Shown: positions 52,261 through 62,352 of the stretch, piece by piece | How positions within the stretch are numbered: the first letter of the stretch is position 1 | Layout of the letters: every line of letters begins with the position of its first letter | NCBI RefSeq assembly: GCF_014202435.1 | Contig: NZ_JACHGU010000003.1 | Span: forward strand, 310,001-374,000 | Length of the DNA stretch: 64,000 nucleotides | Direction: 5' to 3' | Source of the DNA: Pseudoxanthomonas broegbernensis | Lineage (GTDB): Bacteria; Pseudomonadota; Gammaproteobacteria; Xanthomonadales; Xanthomonadaceae | Notes under the pieces: generated by a model | The model's database searches: none | Seen by the model: only the letters and a program-made list of their open reading frames with translations | What the model was told of the DNA's origin: nothing | Translations under genes and position numbers: made by a program

Positions 52261-53912
52261 GCACGTCCACCGCCACCACGCGGGTCCCGGTCGACCCGAT
52301 CACGGTCGAGGTCATCGGCAGCGCCCTGTCCTCCATCGTCGAGGAGATGGGCGAAGCGCTGGTGCGCGCCAGCCACTCGGCCAACATCAAGGAGCGGCGC
52401 GACTGCTCCACCGCGCTGTTCGACACCGCCGGCCAGGCGCTGTGCCAGGCCGAGCACATCCCCATGCACCTGGGCAGCTTCCTGGGCATCATCCCGCACA
52501 TCCTCAAGCGCTACGCGCCGGAGGAGATCCGCGCCGGCGACGTGTTCATCGGCAACGACGCCTACGAGGGCGGCGCCACCCACCTGCCGGACATCGTGAT
52601 CGCCGAACCGGTGTTCTTCGAGGGCGCGCTGGTGGCCTGGGCGGTCAACACCGCGCACCACGCCGATTTCGAGGACCGCGGCCACGCCCACATCTACCAG
52701 GAAGGCCTGCGCATCCCGCCGATCCGGCTGTACCGCGCCGGCGTGCTGCAGGAGGACCTGCAGGCCCTGTTCCTGCTCAACTGCCAGGTGCCGCGCGAGC
52801 GCATCTCCGACCTGCGCGCGCAGATGGCCGCCAACCGCCTGGCCACCGAGCGCCTGGGCAAGCTGTGCGCCAAGTACGGTCGCGACGTGGTGCTGTCGGC
52901 AGGCCAGGAACTGATGGACTACGCCGAGCGCAAGATGCGCGCCGGCATCGCCGCCATCCCAGACGGCACCTATAGTTTCAGCGACCGCTTCGACAACCCG
53001 GCCTTCGACGGCGAGATGACCTTCGAATGCAGCGTCACCGTGGCTGGCGACGAGATGAACCTGCATTTCGACGGCCCCGACCAGGTGCGCGCCGGACTGA
53101 ACATGGTCTACACCGCCCTGCTGTCGACCGTGTACTACGCGGTCAAGACCGTGGTCGATCCCACCATCCTGCCCAACGGCGGCCTGGCGCGGCCGCTGCA
53201 CGTGACCGCGCGCGAAGGCAGCCTGCTCAACTGCCGGCACCCGGCGGCGGTCAACGGCCGCATCGCCCCCTGCCAGCGCATCGTCGACCTGGTCCACGGC
53301 GCGCTGGCGCAGGTGGTGCCCGAGCGGGTGACCGCGGCCGGCAACGGCGCGGTGGCCTCGGCCACCTTCGTCGGCACCCGCCCGGACGGCGAACTGTGGG
53401 TGTACCTGGAGACCATCGGCGGCGGCGCCGGCGCGCGCGCCACCAAGGACGGCCTGGACGGCGTGCACGTGCACATGACCAACACCTCCAACCTGCCGGC
53501 CGAGGCGCTGGAGCAGGAATACCCGCTCACCCTGCTGCGCTACGAGATGGTGGACGGCTCCGGCGGCGCCGGGCGCTGCCGCGGCGGCATGGGCCTGCGC
53601 CGGGTCTACCGCGCCGAGCGCACCTGCCGGGTCAAGGTGGACGGCTCGCGCATGCGCAGCCAGCCCTGGGGCCTGGCCGGCGGCCTGCCCGGCGCCAGCG
53701 GCGGCTACGCCTTCAGCGAAGGCGTGCAGGTGGAGAACGGCATCGCCGAACTGCAGCCGGGCGACCAGGTGACGGTGATCACCCCTGGCGCCGGCGGCTA
53801 CGGCCCGCCTTCCGAGCGCAGCCGCGAGGCGGTGATCCGCGACCTGGCCGAGCGCCGGATCGACCGGGACACCGCGGGCCGCATCTACGCCGCGCAGTTG
53901 TCGCAAGCCTAG
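52257..53912 (+). CDS. hyuB: HyuB: hydantoinase/5-oxoprolinase family, catalytic partner subunit
   Basis: 551-residue partner of HyuA. The family core is complete: DPITVEVIGSALSSIVEEMGEALVRASHS, GNDAYEGGATHLPDIVI, NTAHHADFED with metal-ligand-like His and Asp residues, and the C-terminal GGAGRCRGGMGLRR and PGAGGYGPPSER. HyuA phosphorylates the cyclic amide and HyuB hydrolyses it. Translationally coupled to hyuA by a 4-base overlap. Last gene of the plus-strand Amadori-type operon, followed by a hairpin terminator. Confidence 0.88.
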   Translation: MSTSTATTRVPVDPITVEVIGSALSSIVEEMGEALVRASHSANIKERRDCSTALFDTAGQALCQAEHIPMHLGSFLGIIPHILKRYAPEEIRAGDVFIGNDAYEGGATHLPDIVIAEPVFFEGALVAWAVNTAHHADFEDRGHAHIYQEGLRIPPIRLYRAGVLQEDLQALFLLNCQVPRERISDLRAQMAANRLATERLGKLCAKYGRDVVLSAGQELMDYAERKMRAGIAAIPDGTYSFSDRFDNPAFDGEMTFECSVTVAGDEMNLHFDGPDQVRAGLNMVYTALLSTVYYAVKTVVDPTILPNGGLARPLHVTAREGSLLNCRHPAAVNGRIAPCQRIVDLVHGALAQVVPERVTAAGNGAVASATFVGTRPDGELWVYLETIGGGAGARATKDGLDGVHVHMTNTSNLPAEALEQEYPLTLLRYEMVDGSGGAGRCRGGMGLRRVYRAERTCRVKVDGSRMRSQPWGLAGGLPGASGGYAFSEGVQVENGIAELQPGDQVTVITPGAGGYGPPSERSREAVIRDLAERRIDRDTAGRIYAAQLSQA

Positions 53913-53923
53913 CGTTCCCGGCA

Positions 53924-53974
53924 CGGTGCCGCGGGGGTCCCCTCCCCCATCCTCCGCGGCACCGCTGCCTTTTC
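53924..53974 (+). terminator. likely terminator of deglycase-hyuAB operon
   Basis: 11-bp stem CGGTGCCGCGG/CCGCGGCACCG (53924-53934 with 53954-53964) with a 19-base loop, followed by CTGCCTTTTCC. It starts 12 bases after the hyuB stop. The large loop makes it weaker than the other terminators here. Confidence 0.6.
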
Positions 53975-54060
53975 CTGCGCTTCCGCGTCCGCATGCGGGC
54001 GGTCATCGGCGCTCGATAGCCGGCCGGCCTTCGATTCGCCGCCGACCTCGAGCGAACGCT

Positions 54061-55716
54061 TCATCGCGGCCTGAGGCGCAGGTCCTGGAAGTCGAAGCTG
54101 AAATCGGTCAGCTCCGAGGCCGGCTCCATCCGCACCTCGTCGACGCGGCCGTCCGCGTCCAGCACGAAGGTGACGAGGGCGTCGCCGTTGAGCGTGCGCT
54201 CGTCCCAGCGCGCCAGGAAGGTGTCGTGCTGCCAGTGCTGCAGGGCCCCGGTCAGCAGCGGCGTGCGGTCGAAGCGCATCGCCAGGCCCGCCTTGCCTTG
54301 CGTCACCTCCACGTCGCCGTACCAGGCATCGCGGTACGTGCCCGCATAGGCGGACAGCGGCAGCGACGGCCTGGAGCGTGCGTCGCGCGCCGCCACGCGC
54401 GCCGCCCAGGCGTTCTCGGCCTTTTTCCGTCCCTTGTCCGCCGCGGCCGCATAGGCGGCGACCCAGTCGGTGCGCTCGGCCGGCGCCAGGTAGGCGTCCA
54501 GCGCCTGCATGGTGATCGCGTTGAAGGCCGCGCCCGACTCCTGGTTGGTCAGCACCACCACGCCCAGGCCAAGCTCGGGCACCAGGGTCACCCGCGAGAC
54601 CATGCCGGGCCAGCCCCCGGTGTGCCAGACCAGCTTGCGGCCGCGATGGCTGGACACGATCCAGCCCAGGCCGTAGCCGAGGAAGGCGGGTACGGCCGGC
54701 GCCAGTTCGGGCACCGCCGGCGCGGCGATGTTCATCGGCGAGTGCAGCGACCACATGGCCTTTTGCTGCCCCTCCGAGAACAGCCTGCGCTGGTTGCCTT
54801 CGGCGTCGGCGTAGATGCCGCCGGCCAGTTGCGCCTTCACCCAGCGCGCCATGTCGTGCGCGCTGGAATAGAGGCCCCCGGCCCCGGAGGCGTTGTGCCA
54901 GGTCAGCGCGAAGGTCGGCTGCAGGCGGGTGAAGTCGGCCCTGGCATGGCCGGTGGCCGCCGGGTCGCCGGGTCGCAGCGCGTCGGCGTTGAAGCGCGTG
55001 CCGTCCATGCCCAGCGGATCGAAGAAGCGCTGCTGCAGGAACTGCGCGTAGGGCTGCCCGGCGACCTTCTCGATCACCAGCGTGGCCGCCGCGTAGAGGA
55101 TGTTGTCGTAGGCGTAGCGCTCGCGGAAGCCGGCCTTCAGCGGCACGTCCTTGAGCCGGCGCACCACGTCCTCGGTGCCATAGTCGCTGCCCGGCCAGAA
55201 CAGCAGGTCGCCCGCGCCCAGGCCCAGGCCGCTGCGGTGGGTGAGCAGGTCGCCGATGCGCATCTGGCCGGTGACGTACGGGTCGGCCATGCGGAACCAC
55301 GGCAGGTGGTCGATCACCCGGTCGTCCATCGAGAGCCTGCCCTCGTCGGCCAGCATCGACAGCGAGGCGGCGGTGAACGCCTTGGTGTTGGAGGCGATGG
55401 CGAACAGCGTGCGCGCGTCCACCTTCTCCGGCTTGCCCAGCGCGCGCACGCCCCAGCCGCGCTCCAGCACCACCTGGCCGTCCTTGACGATGGCCACCGC
55501 GATGCCGGGCACCTCGAATCGCGAGCGCACCCGTTCGACATGCGCATCGAACGCGGCCGGGTCGAACGGCACGGACGCCGCTTCCGCGATGCAGGACGCG
55601 CACGGCGCATCGCCGGCCACGGCCGGCAGCGGCGCCAGCGACGATAAACCGGATACGAGCAGCAGGCCGGATACGAGCAGGCTGCGGAGGAGCCGCGGGC
55701 AGGAAGACGGGCGCAT
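54061..55716 (-). CDS. periplasmic serine hydrolase, beta-lactamase/DD-peptidase fold
   Basis: 551-residue class C beta-lactamase-like hydrolase with catalytic S109-N-T-K112 (ASNTKAF), Y203-D-N205 and the third motif HTGG (VWHTGGWPG). An additional C-terminal lipocalin-like domain (DUF3471 type; about 440-551, LSAYAGTYRDAWYGDVEV) is present. Export signal: LLVSGLLLVSGLSSLAPLPAVAG. Such proteins are esterases, D-aminopeptidases or peptidases rather than antibiotic-resistance enzymes. AGGGAAAA precedes the ATG at 55716. Not visibly part of the adjacent Amadori-type operon, from which a terminator separates it. Confidence 0.85.
   Translation of the reverse strand: MRPSSCPRLLRSLLVSGLLLVSGLSSLAPLPAVAGDAPCASCIAEAASVPFDPAAFDAHVERVRSRFEVPGIAVAIVKDGQVVLERGWGVRALGKPEKVDARTLFAIASNTKAFTAASLSMLADEGRLSMDDRVIDHLPWFRMADPYVTGQMRIGDLLTHRSGLGLGAGDLLFWPGSDYGTEDVVRRLKDVPLKAGFRERYAYDNILYAAATLVIEKVAGQPYAQFLQQRFFDPLGMDGTRFNADALRPGDPAATGHARADFTRLQPTFALTWHNASGAGGLYSSAHDMARWVKAQLAGGIYADAEGNQRRLFSEGQQKAMWSLHSPMNIAAPAVPELAPAVPAFLGYGLGWIVSSHRGRKLVWHTGGWPGMVSRVTLVPELGLGVVVLTNQESGAAFNAITMQALDAYLAPAERTDWVAAYAAAADKGRKKAENAWAARVAARDARSRPSLPLSAYAGTYRDAWYGDVEVTQGKAGLAMRFDRTPLLTGALQHWQHDTFLARWDERTLNGDALVTFVLDADGRVDEVRMEPASELTDFSFDFQDLRLRPR
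55649..55684. repeat. 18-base tandem repeat inside a signal-peptide coding region
   Basis: CCGGATACGAGCAG occurs at 55649-55662 and again at 55667-55680, an 18-base period. It encodes the repeated LLVSGL of the serine hydrolase signal peptide and so is an in-frame duplication lengthening the hydrophobic core. Confidence 0.7.
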
Positions 55717-55813
55717 GCGGTTTTCCCTGAGGCGCAAAGCCCCGATTCTAGGCGCAACCGTGGATTCGCAGGCGCCGGGCCCGCATGCGGAACGTTCCTG
55801 GGCCCGGAGGCGG

Positions 55814-55840
55814 TCGCCGGCCGAAGCCGGCTCTACGACA
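55814..55840 (+). repeat. REP-like hairpin repeat, copy 2
   Basis: TCGCCGGCCGAAGCCGGC followed by TCTACGACA: stem GCCGGC/GCCGGC with CGAA loop. Same layout as 24853-24878 (minus strand) and 56587-56612. It lies in the gap between the serine hydrolase and dcd. Such short extragenic repeats are frequent in Lysobacteraceae genomes. Confidence 0.6.
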
Positions 55841-55870
55841 GGGGCGTGCGAGGGCGCCGCCATACCGCGC

Positions 55871-56458
55871 TCAAGTGCGCGGCAGGGTCACCCCGGTCTG
55901 GCCCTGGTACTTGCCGCCGCGATCCTTGTAGGAAGTCTCGCACACGTCGTCCACATCGGACTGGAAGAACAGCATCTGGGCCACGCCCTCGTTGGCGTAG
56001 ATGCGCGCCGGCAGCGGCGTGGTGTTGCTGAACTCCAGGGTCACGTGCCCTTCCCACTCGGGTTCGAGCGGGGTGACATTGACGATGATCCCGCAGCGCG
56101 CGTAGGTGCTCTTGCCCAGGCATACCACCAGCACGTCGCGCGGGATGCGGAAATACTCCACCGTGCGCGCCAGGGCGAAGCTGTTGGGCGGGATGATGCA
56201 CTCGTCGGCCTCGATGTCCACGAAGCTCTTGGGGTCGAAGCGCTTGGGGTCGACGATGGTCGAGTTGATGTTGGTGAACACCTTGAACTCGCGCGAGCAG
56301 CGCACGTCGTAGCCGTAGCTGGAGGTGCCGTAGCTGACGATGCGCTGGCCCTGACCGCCGCCCTTGTCGGAGAACTTGACCTGGCCCGGCTCGAACGGCT
56401 CGATCATCCCCTGCTGCTCGGCCATGCGGCGGATCCAGCGGTCGCTCTTGATGCTCAT
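55871..56458 (-). CDS. dcd: dCTP deaminase
   Basis: 195-residue homotrimeric enzyme converting dCTP to dUTP for dTMP synthesis. Family signatures: [22 protein letters not shown] start, [15 protein letters not shown], the substrate/catalytic region [32 protein letters not shown] (read in parts: [23 protein letters not shown] with the catalytic Glu), and the C-terminal [14 protein letters not shown] precedes the ATG at 56458. It ends 266 bases from mrp/apbC, same strand. Confidence 0.95.
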   Translation of the reverse strand: MSIKSDRWIRRMAEQQGMIEPFEPGQVKFSDKGGGQGQRIVSYGTSSYGYDVRCSREFKVFTNINSTIVDPKRFDPKSFVDIEADECIIPPNSFALARTVEYFRIPRDVLVVCLGKSTYARCGIIVNVTPLEPEWEGHVTLEFSNTTPLPARIYANEGVAQMLFFQSDVDDVCETSYKDRGGKYQGQTGVTLPRT

Positions 56459-56586
56459 GCGGTGTCCTGTGCGGCCGTGCGGCCCGGATCGCAGGATTCT
56501 AGCCGAGCCCGCAACCTTCCTTGTAGCCGGGTTCGAGCAGCGGCCGCCATGCCTGCGCGTTTGTCCCCTCGCGAATCGGCCGTGGA

Positions 56587-56612
56587 TCGCCGGCCGGAGC
56601 CGGCTCCCGCGA
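56587..56612 (+). repeat. REP-like hairpin repeat, copy 3
   Basis: TCGCCGGCCGGAGCCGGC followed by TCCCGCGA: stem GCCGGC/GCCGGC with CGGA loop. It lies in the 264-base gap between dcd and apbC, which otherwise shows no gene. Confidence 0.6.
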
Positions 56613-56722
56613 AAGGCGACGGCGGGCGGGAATGCGGGCATTCCGGCGCGATGCCTGCAACCGCTTCCCGTGCCGGCGCCTCGCGTCCATGGGAGGCGCA
56701 GGCCGGCCCGGGCGATACGGCG

Positions 56723-57799
<1,077 letters not shown>

Positions 57800-57909
57800 G
57801 GAATGAGGCTTCGACTGCGGTGGGGGAACACGATTGTGGCAAATATCCGCCCGCCGGGCCTGTCCGGGACGGTCCGCAGGAGGGCGACGGCCCCCGGACG
57901 GCCACTCAC

Positions 57910-57925
57910 CATACGAATGCGTATG
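57910..57925. promoter_or_regulatory. 16-bp dyad in apbC-DUF2147 divergent region
   Basis: CATACGAATGCGTATG: perfect 6-bp arms around AATG, in the 204-base region between apbC and the DUF2147 gene. It could be an operator for either gene. No matching consensus known to me. Confidence 0.3.
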
Positions 57926-58003
57926 CATGCCGGCGCTTCTGCGCTAGAGTGCGGAAAACCACGGCCCGGCCACCGGCCGGGCCTACGAGCCACCGGAGGG
58001 AAT

Positions 58004-58453
58004 ATGCGCAGCAACCGTTCCAAACCGCTCCTCGCCGTCCTGCTGCTGCCGGCCCTGTTCGCGGCCGGCGCGGCCGTCGCCGCCGACCCCGTCGTCGGCC
58101 ACTGGAAGACCATCGACAGCGATTCGGGCAAGCCCAAGTCCATCGTCGAGATCACCCAGGCGGCCAATGGCGCCCTCAGCGGGCGCATCGTCGAACTGCT
58201 CGATCCGAGCAAGCCCAACCCGGCCTGCGACAAGTGCAAGGACGACCGCAAGGGCAAGCCGATCGCCGGGATGGAGATCATCCGCGGCATGAAGCCCGAT
58301 GGCGGCAACCGCTACGCCGGCGGCACCATCCTCAAGCCGGACGAAGGCAAGGTCTACAAGTCGAAGATGGAACTGGTCGACGGCGGCGCCAGGCTGGAGG
58401 TCTCCGGCTGCGTCGCCTTCATCTGCAAGTCGCAGGTGTGGGAACGGCAGTAG
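58004..58453 (+). CDS. periplasmic DUF2147 protein
   Basis: 149-residue exported protein: signal peptide (LLAVLLLPALFAAGAAVAA) then a DUF2147 domain with VGHWKTIDSDSGKPKSIVEI, DPSKPNPACDKCKDDRKGKPI, GGTILKPDEGKVYKSKMEL and the C-terminal LEVSGCVAFICKSQVW. The family folds as a lipocalin-like beta barrel; the conserved Cys residues could form disulfides or bind a ligand. GGAGGG lies just upstream of the ATG. Function unknown. Confidence 0.88.
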   Translation: MRSNRSKPLLAVLLLPALFAAGAAVAADPVVGHWKTIDSDSGKPKSIVEITQAANGALSGRIVELLDPSKPNPACDKCKDDRKGKPIAGMEIIRGMKPDGGNRYAGGTILKPDEGKVYKSKMELVDGGARLEVSGCVAFICKSQVWERQ

Positions 58454-58626
58454 GCGCCCTTCCCCGTGGCGATGCGGCCGGGTCCGGACGCATCGCTTCT
58501 TCCCGAGGGCCGCCATGGCCCCTGGAGCGCGGCGCGGGCCATGCCTCCGGAAACGCCCGGCCGGTGCCGGCAAGGCCCGATCCGTGCGCATGCGATAATC
58601 GCCGGTCCTCCGCGTCCGGCCCCGAC

Positions 58627-60696
58627 ATGTCCCGCTCCGCGCTCGTCACTAACGCCCTGCCCTACGCCAACGGCCCGCTGCACCTGGGCCACCTGGTCGG
58701 CTACATCCAGGCCGACATCTGGGTGCGGGCGCGGCGCCTGCGCGGCGACACGGTGCACTACGTCTGCGCCGACGACACCCACGGCACCCCGATCATGCTC
58801 GCCGCCGAGAAGGCCGGGGTCACCCCGGAGGCCTTCATCGCCGGCATGCAGGCCAGCCACGAGCGCGACTTCGCCGCCTTCGGCGTGGCCTTCGACCACT
58901 ACGACTCCACCCATTCGGCCGCCAACCGCGAACTGACCGAGTTGTTCTACGCGCGCCTGGACGCCGGCGGCCACATCGCCCGGCGCTCGGTGGCGCAGTT
59001 CTACGACCCGGCCAAGGGCATGTTCCTGCCGGACCGCTACATCAAGGGCACCTGCCCCAACTGCGGCACCGCCGACCAGTACGGCGACAATTGCGAGGCC
59101 TGCGGCGCCACCTACTCGCCGACCGACCTGAAGGCCCCCCGGTCGGTGCTGTCCGGGGCCGCGCCCGAACTGCGCGACTCGGAACATTTCTTCTTCGAGG
59201 TCGGCCGCTTCGAAGCATTCCTGCGCCAGTGGCTGGACGGCGACGTGGCCGTGCCCGGGGTCAAGGCCAAGCTGCGCGAATGGCTGGACGGCGAAGGCGG
59301 CCTGCGCGCCTGGGACATCTCCCGCGACGCGCCGTACTTCGGCTTCCAGATCCCCGGCCAGCCGGGCAAGTACTTCTACGTCTGGCTAGACGCGCCGATC
59401 GGCTACCTGAGCAGCTTCCGCAACCTGTGCGCGGACAACGGCGCCGACTTCGACGCCTACCTGCGCCCGGACAGCGGCGCCGAGATGCACCACTTCATCG
59501 GCAAGGACATCGTCAACTTCCACGGCCTGTTCTGGCCGGCGGTGCTGCACGGCGCCGGCCTGCGTGCGCCCACGCGGCTGCACGTCAACGGCTACCTGAC
59601 CGTGGACGGAGCCAAGATGTCCAAGTCGCGCGGCACCTTCATCATGGCCCGCACCTACCTGGACGTGGGCCTGGACCCGGAGGCGCTGCGCTACTACTAC
59701 GCGGCCAAGTCCTCCGGCGGCGTGGACGACCTTGACCTGAACCTGGCCGACTTCACCGCCCGGGTGAACGCCGACCTGGTGGGCAAGTTCGTCAACCTGG
59801 CCAGCCGCTGCGCCGGCTTCGTCGACAAGCGCTTCGGCGGCCGCCTGGCCGGCGCCCTGCCCGACCCGGCCCAGTACGCGCGCTTCGTCGCCGCCCTGGA
59901 CGGCGTGCGCGAGGCCTACGAGCGCAACGACCCGGCCGCGGCGATCCGCCAGGTGATGGCGCTGGCCGACGAGGCCAACAAGTACATCGACGAGCGCAAG
60001 CCGTGGGTGATCGCCAAGCAGGAGGGCATGGAGACCGAGTTGCAGGCGGTGTGCACCCAGGGCCTGAACCTGTTCCGCGTGCTGGCCGCCGCGCTGGCCC
60101 CGGTGCTGCCGCGCACCAGCGCGCAGGCCGCCGAGTTCCTGGCCGCGCCCGTGCGCGCCTGGCCCGACCTGGACGCGCCGCTGCTCGCGCACGCCATCAA
60201 CGCCTATGCCCCGCTGTTCACCCGCATCGATCCCAAGCTCATCGACGCCATGACCGACGCTTCCAGGGACACCCTCGCCGCCCCGCCCGCCGCCGCCGCG
60301 AAGCAGGCCGGGACGAAGAAGGCCGAGGCCAGGCCGGCCCCCGCGCAGGACCCGGGCGCGCCTTCGTACATCGGCATCGAGGATTTCGCCCGGCTCGACC
60401 TGCGCATCGGCCAGGTGCTCGAATGCGGCTTCGTCGACGGCTCGGACAAGCTGCTGCGCTTCCTGCTCGACGCCGGCGAACTGGGCCGGCGGCAGATCTT
60501 CTCCGGCATCCGTGCCAGCTACGGCGCGCCGGAAAGGCTGGTGGGCCGCAACGTGGTGTTCGTCGCCAACCTGGCCCCGCGCAAGATGCGCTTCGGCGTG
60601 AGCGAAGGCATGATCCTGTCGGCCGGCTTCGACGGCGGCGCCCTGGCACTGCTGGATGCCGACGCCGGCGCGCAACCCGGCATGCCGGTGCGCTGA
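58627..60696 (+). CDS. metG: methionyl-tRNA synthetase
   Basis: 689-residue class I aminoacyl-tRNA synthetase. ATP-binding HLGH at 19-22 ([13 protein letters not shown]), a zinc knuckle [22 protein letters not shown] at 330-334, the anticodon-binding helical domain (about 400-550), an Ala/Lys-rich linker ([18 protein letters not shown]) and a C-terminal tRNA-binding/dimerisation domain (about 585-689, [16 protein letters not shown]). The full-length long form is as in E. coli. Start at ATG 58627. Confidence 0.97.
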   Translation: MSRSALVTNALPYANGPLHLGHLVGYIQADIWVRARRLRGDTVHYVCADDTHGTPIMLAAEKAGVTPEAFIAGMQASHERDFAAFGVAFDHYDSTHSAANRELTELFYARLDAGGHIARRSVAQFYDPAKGMFLPDRYIKGTCPNCGTADQYGDNCEACGATYSPTDLKAPRSVLSGAAPELRDSEHFFFEVGRFEAFLRQWLDGDVAVPGVKAKLREWLDGEGGLRAWDISRDAPYFGFQIPGQPGKYFYVWLDAPIGYLSSFRNLCADNGADFDAYLRPDSGAEMHHFIGKDIVNFHGLFWPAVLHGAGLRAPTRLHVNGYLTVDGAKMSKSRGTFIMARTYLDVGLDPEALRYYYAAKSSGGVDDLDLNLADFTARVNADLVGKFVNLASRCAGFVDKRFGGRLAGALPDPAQYARFVAALDGVREAYERNDPAAAIRQVMALADEANKYIDERKPWVIAKQEGMETELQAVCTQGLNLFRVLAAALAPVLPRTSAQAAEFLAAPVRAWPDLDAPLLAHAINAYAPLFTRIDPKLIDAMTDASRDTLAAPPAAAAKQAGTKKAEARPAPAQDPGAPSYIGIEDFARLDLRIGQVLECGFVDGSDKLLRFLLDAGELGRRQIFSGIRASYGAPERLVGRNVVFVANLAPRKMRFGVSEGMILSAGFDGGALALLDADAGAQPGMPVR

Positions 60697-60857
60697 CGCC
60701 TGCGCATCGCCTGCGCATCGCCTGGCACCGCGGCCGCGGCGACACCGTGGTCCGGGTCTCCGGCGCGGGGGACGAAGGGCCAAGGGGAGACGGTGCCGCC
60801 ATCGGCGATAATGCGCCACAGGTGCGCTGCACCGGATACGCGGGCCCGCTGCCAGGC

Positions 60858-61286
60858 ATGTTTCCCATGGCCATCCAGATCGAACGAGTCGAGCGCCTCG
60901 ACCGCCTGCTGCCGCAGACCCAGTGCGGGCAGTGCGGCTACGACGGCTGCCGGCCGTACGCCGAGGCGATGGCGCGCGGCGCGGCCGGGCCGGACCATTG
61001 CCCGCCCGGCGGCGATGCGGGCGCGCGCGCGCTGGCGCGGGTCCTGGGCATCGCGCCGCGGCCGTACGACCGGAGCCGGGGCGAGTGCAAGCCGCCGCAA
61101 GTGGCGGTGGTGGTGGAGGCCGACTGCATCGGCTGCACCAAGTGCATCCAGGCCTGCCCGGTGGACGCCATCGTCGGCGCGGCCAAGCTGATGCACGTGA
61201 TCCTCGACCCGCTGTGCACCGGCTGCGAGCTGTGCGTGCCGGCCTGCCCGGTGGACTGCATCGTGATGGAGCCGGCCGCCCAGTAG
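60858..61286 (+). CDS. RnfB/RsxB-like ferredoxin
   Basis: 142-residue iron-sulfur protein: a four-Cys cluster site [16 protein letters not shown] plus Cys48 (Cys23, 26, 31, 48), as in RnfB, and two ferredoxin 4Fe-4S sites [12 protein letters not shown] (90-101) and [12 protein letters not shown] (120-131). RnfB's N-terminal membrane helix is missing and no other rnf/rsx genes are nearby, so this is a soluble stand-alone ferredoxin and not a subunit of a complete Rnf complex here. Xanthomonads usually carry it next to metG or nth. The partner is unknown. Confidence 0.85.
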   Translation: MFPMAIQIERVERLDRLLPQTQCGQCGYDGCRPYAEAMARGAAGPDHCPPGGDAGARALARVLGIAPRPYDRSRGECKPPQVAVVVEADCIGCTKCIQACPVDAIVGAAKLMHVILDPLCTGCELCVPACPVDCIVMEPAAQ

Positions 61287-61405
61287 CAGGGTTCGGCGCG
61301 CAAGGCGTTCCCGGCTCGAACCGAAGTCGGCCCCTACAAGGGATGGCTACAAGCCGCGCGCTTGCAGGGGCCGGGCATAGCCGGCGACCGGCCTGCCCTG
61401 GTGGG

Positions 61406-62320
61406 TCAATGCGCGCAGGCCGAGCAGATCCGTTCCACGCGATAGCCCTTGGCGCGCAGTTTCTCCACCAGGCCATCCCCGCCCAGCAGGTGCAGGGCGC
61501 CGACCACCACGAGGGTGTCGTCGTCCTTGCGCGCCAGGCGCTGTTCCAGTTTCGGCAGCCAGGCGTCGTTGCGGGCCACGTTGATCCGCGCATACAACGC
61601 CGGGTAGTCGCGCCTCATCTCCGCGGCCATCTCGTTCCACAGGCGGGCGGCATCGCCGGCGCGCCAGGCCGCATGCAGCCGGCGCGCCTGCGTCGGCCCT
61701 TCCTCGGCCTGCTGCAGCGCTTCGGCCAGCATCTGCCGCTGCTCGTCCAGGCTCATGCCGGCCAGCACCGCGATCTGTTCGCTTGCCGGCTCCAGACCCG
61801 CAGCCGGCTTGCCGGCGCGCGCGGCCGCTTCCATGAAATGCCGGTCCAGGCCAAGCGCCGGGTTCAGGCCCTGCTTGCCCATTTCGAGAATGCCCACGGT
61901 CAGGCCGATGAACCAGGGCTCGAAGCCTTCCAGCATCGCCATCGAAAGCTTGTTGGACGCCACGTAGGCCTGCAGCCTGGCCCATAGCTCCGGCCCCAGG
62001 TCGCCGCGCAGGTCGCCCGCGCGGCGACGCATGGCCGCCTGCGCCATCTGCATCGGCAGGGCCCCCGAGGCGGCCTCCTCGGGGGAAAGCTCGAACATCA
62101 GGTCCTCGGCGTCGGCGAAGGCCGCCTGCACGTCCGCCGAGAGCGGGTAGTCGTCCTCGCCCAGCAGGTGGAACGAGCCGAGCAGGTAGATCGAGTTGTC
62201 CGCATCGGACACCTTCCACAGCAGCGGCACCGGGGGTTCGGCGCGCAGCGGCCAGGCCAGGGCCGACAGGACGATGAGCGAGGCGGCGAGGCGCTGCGGC
62301 AGGCGAGGCATGCGGGGCAT
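61406..62320 (-). CDS. TraB/GumN family protein
   Basis: 304-residue exported protein of the TraB/PrgY/GumN family: signal peptide (LIVLSALAWPLRA), the first GxxH motif in YLLGSFHLL, EGFEPWFIGL in the middle, a Glu/Gln-rich helix, and the second motif VVVGALHLLGGDGLVEKLRAKGYRVER. The family has a Tiki-like metalloprotease fold; the His residues of both GxxH motifs are conserved, so metal-dependent proteolysis is possible. Followed by a DUF1684 gene upstream on the same strand, 33 bases away. Confidence 0.86.
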   Translation of the reverse strand: MPRMPRLPQRLAASLIVLSALAWPLRAEPPVPLLWKVSDADNSIYLLGSFHLLGEDDYPLSADVQAAFADAEDLMFELSPEEAASGALPMQMAQAAMRRRAGDLRGDLGPELWARLQAYVASNKLSMAMLEGFEPWFIGLTVGILEMGKQGLNPALGLDRHFMEAAARAGKPAAGLEPASEQIAVLAGMSLDEQRQMLAEALQQAEEGPTQARRLHAAWRAGDAARLWNEMAAEMRRDYPALYARINVARNDAWLPKLEQRLARKDDDTLVVVGALHLLGGDGLVEKLRAKGYRVERICSACAH

Positions 62321-62352
62321 CGGGTTCGGGCGAGGCGGGAAGGCCGGGCAGG

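Noticed and set aside
50206-53912. A classical hydantoin-utilisation operon
   Set aside because: No dihydropyrimidinase/hydantoinase of the amidohydrolase type, carbamoylase, racemase or Mhp1-type carrier is present; the deglycase and kinase neighbours are better explained otherwise. Not fully excluded.
54061-55716. A beta-lactam resistance gene
   Set aside because: The SxxK/YxN/HTGG motifs are shared by esterases and peptidases, and the C-terminal lipocalin-like domain is typical of non-resistance serine hydrolases.
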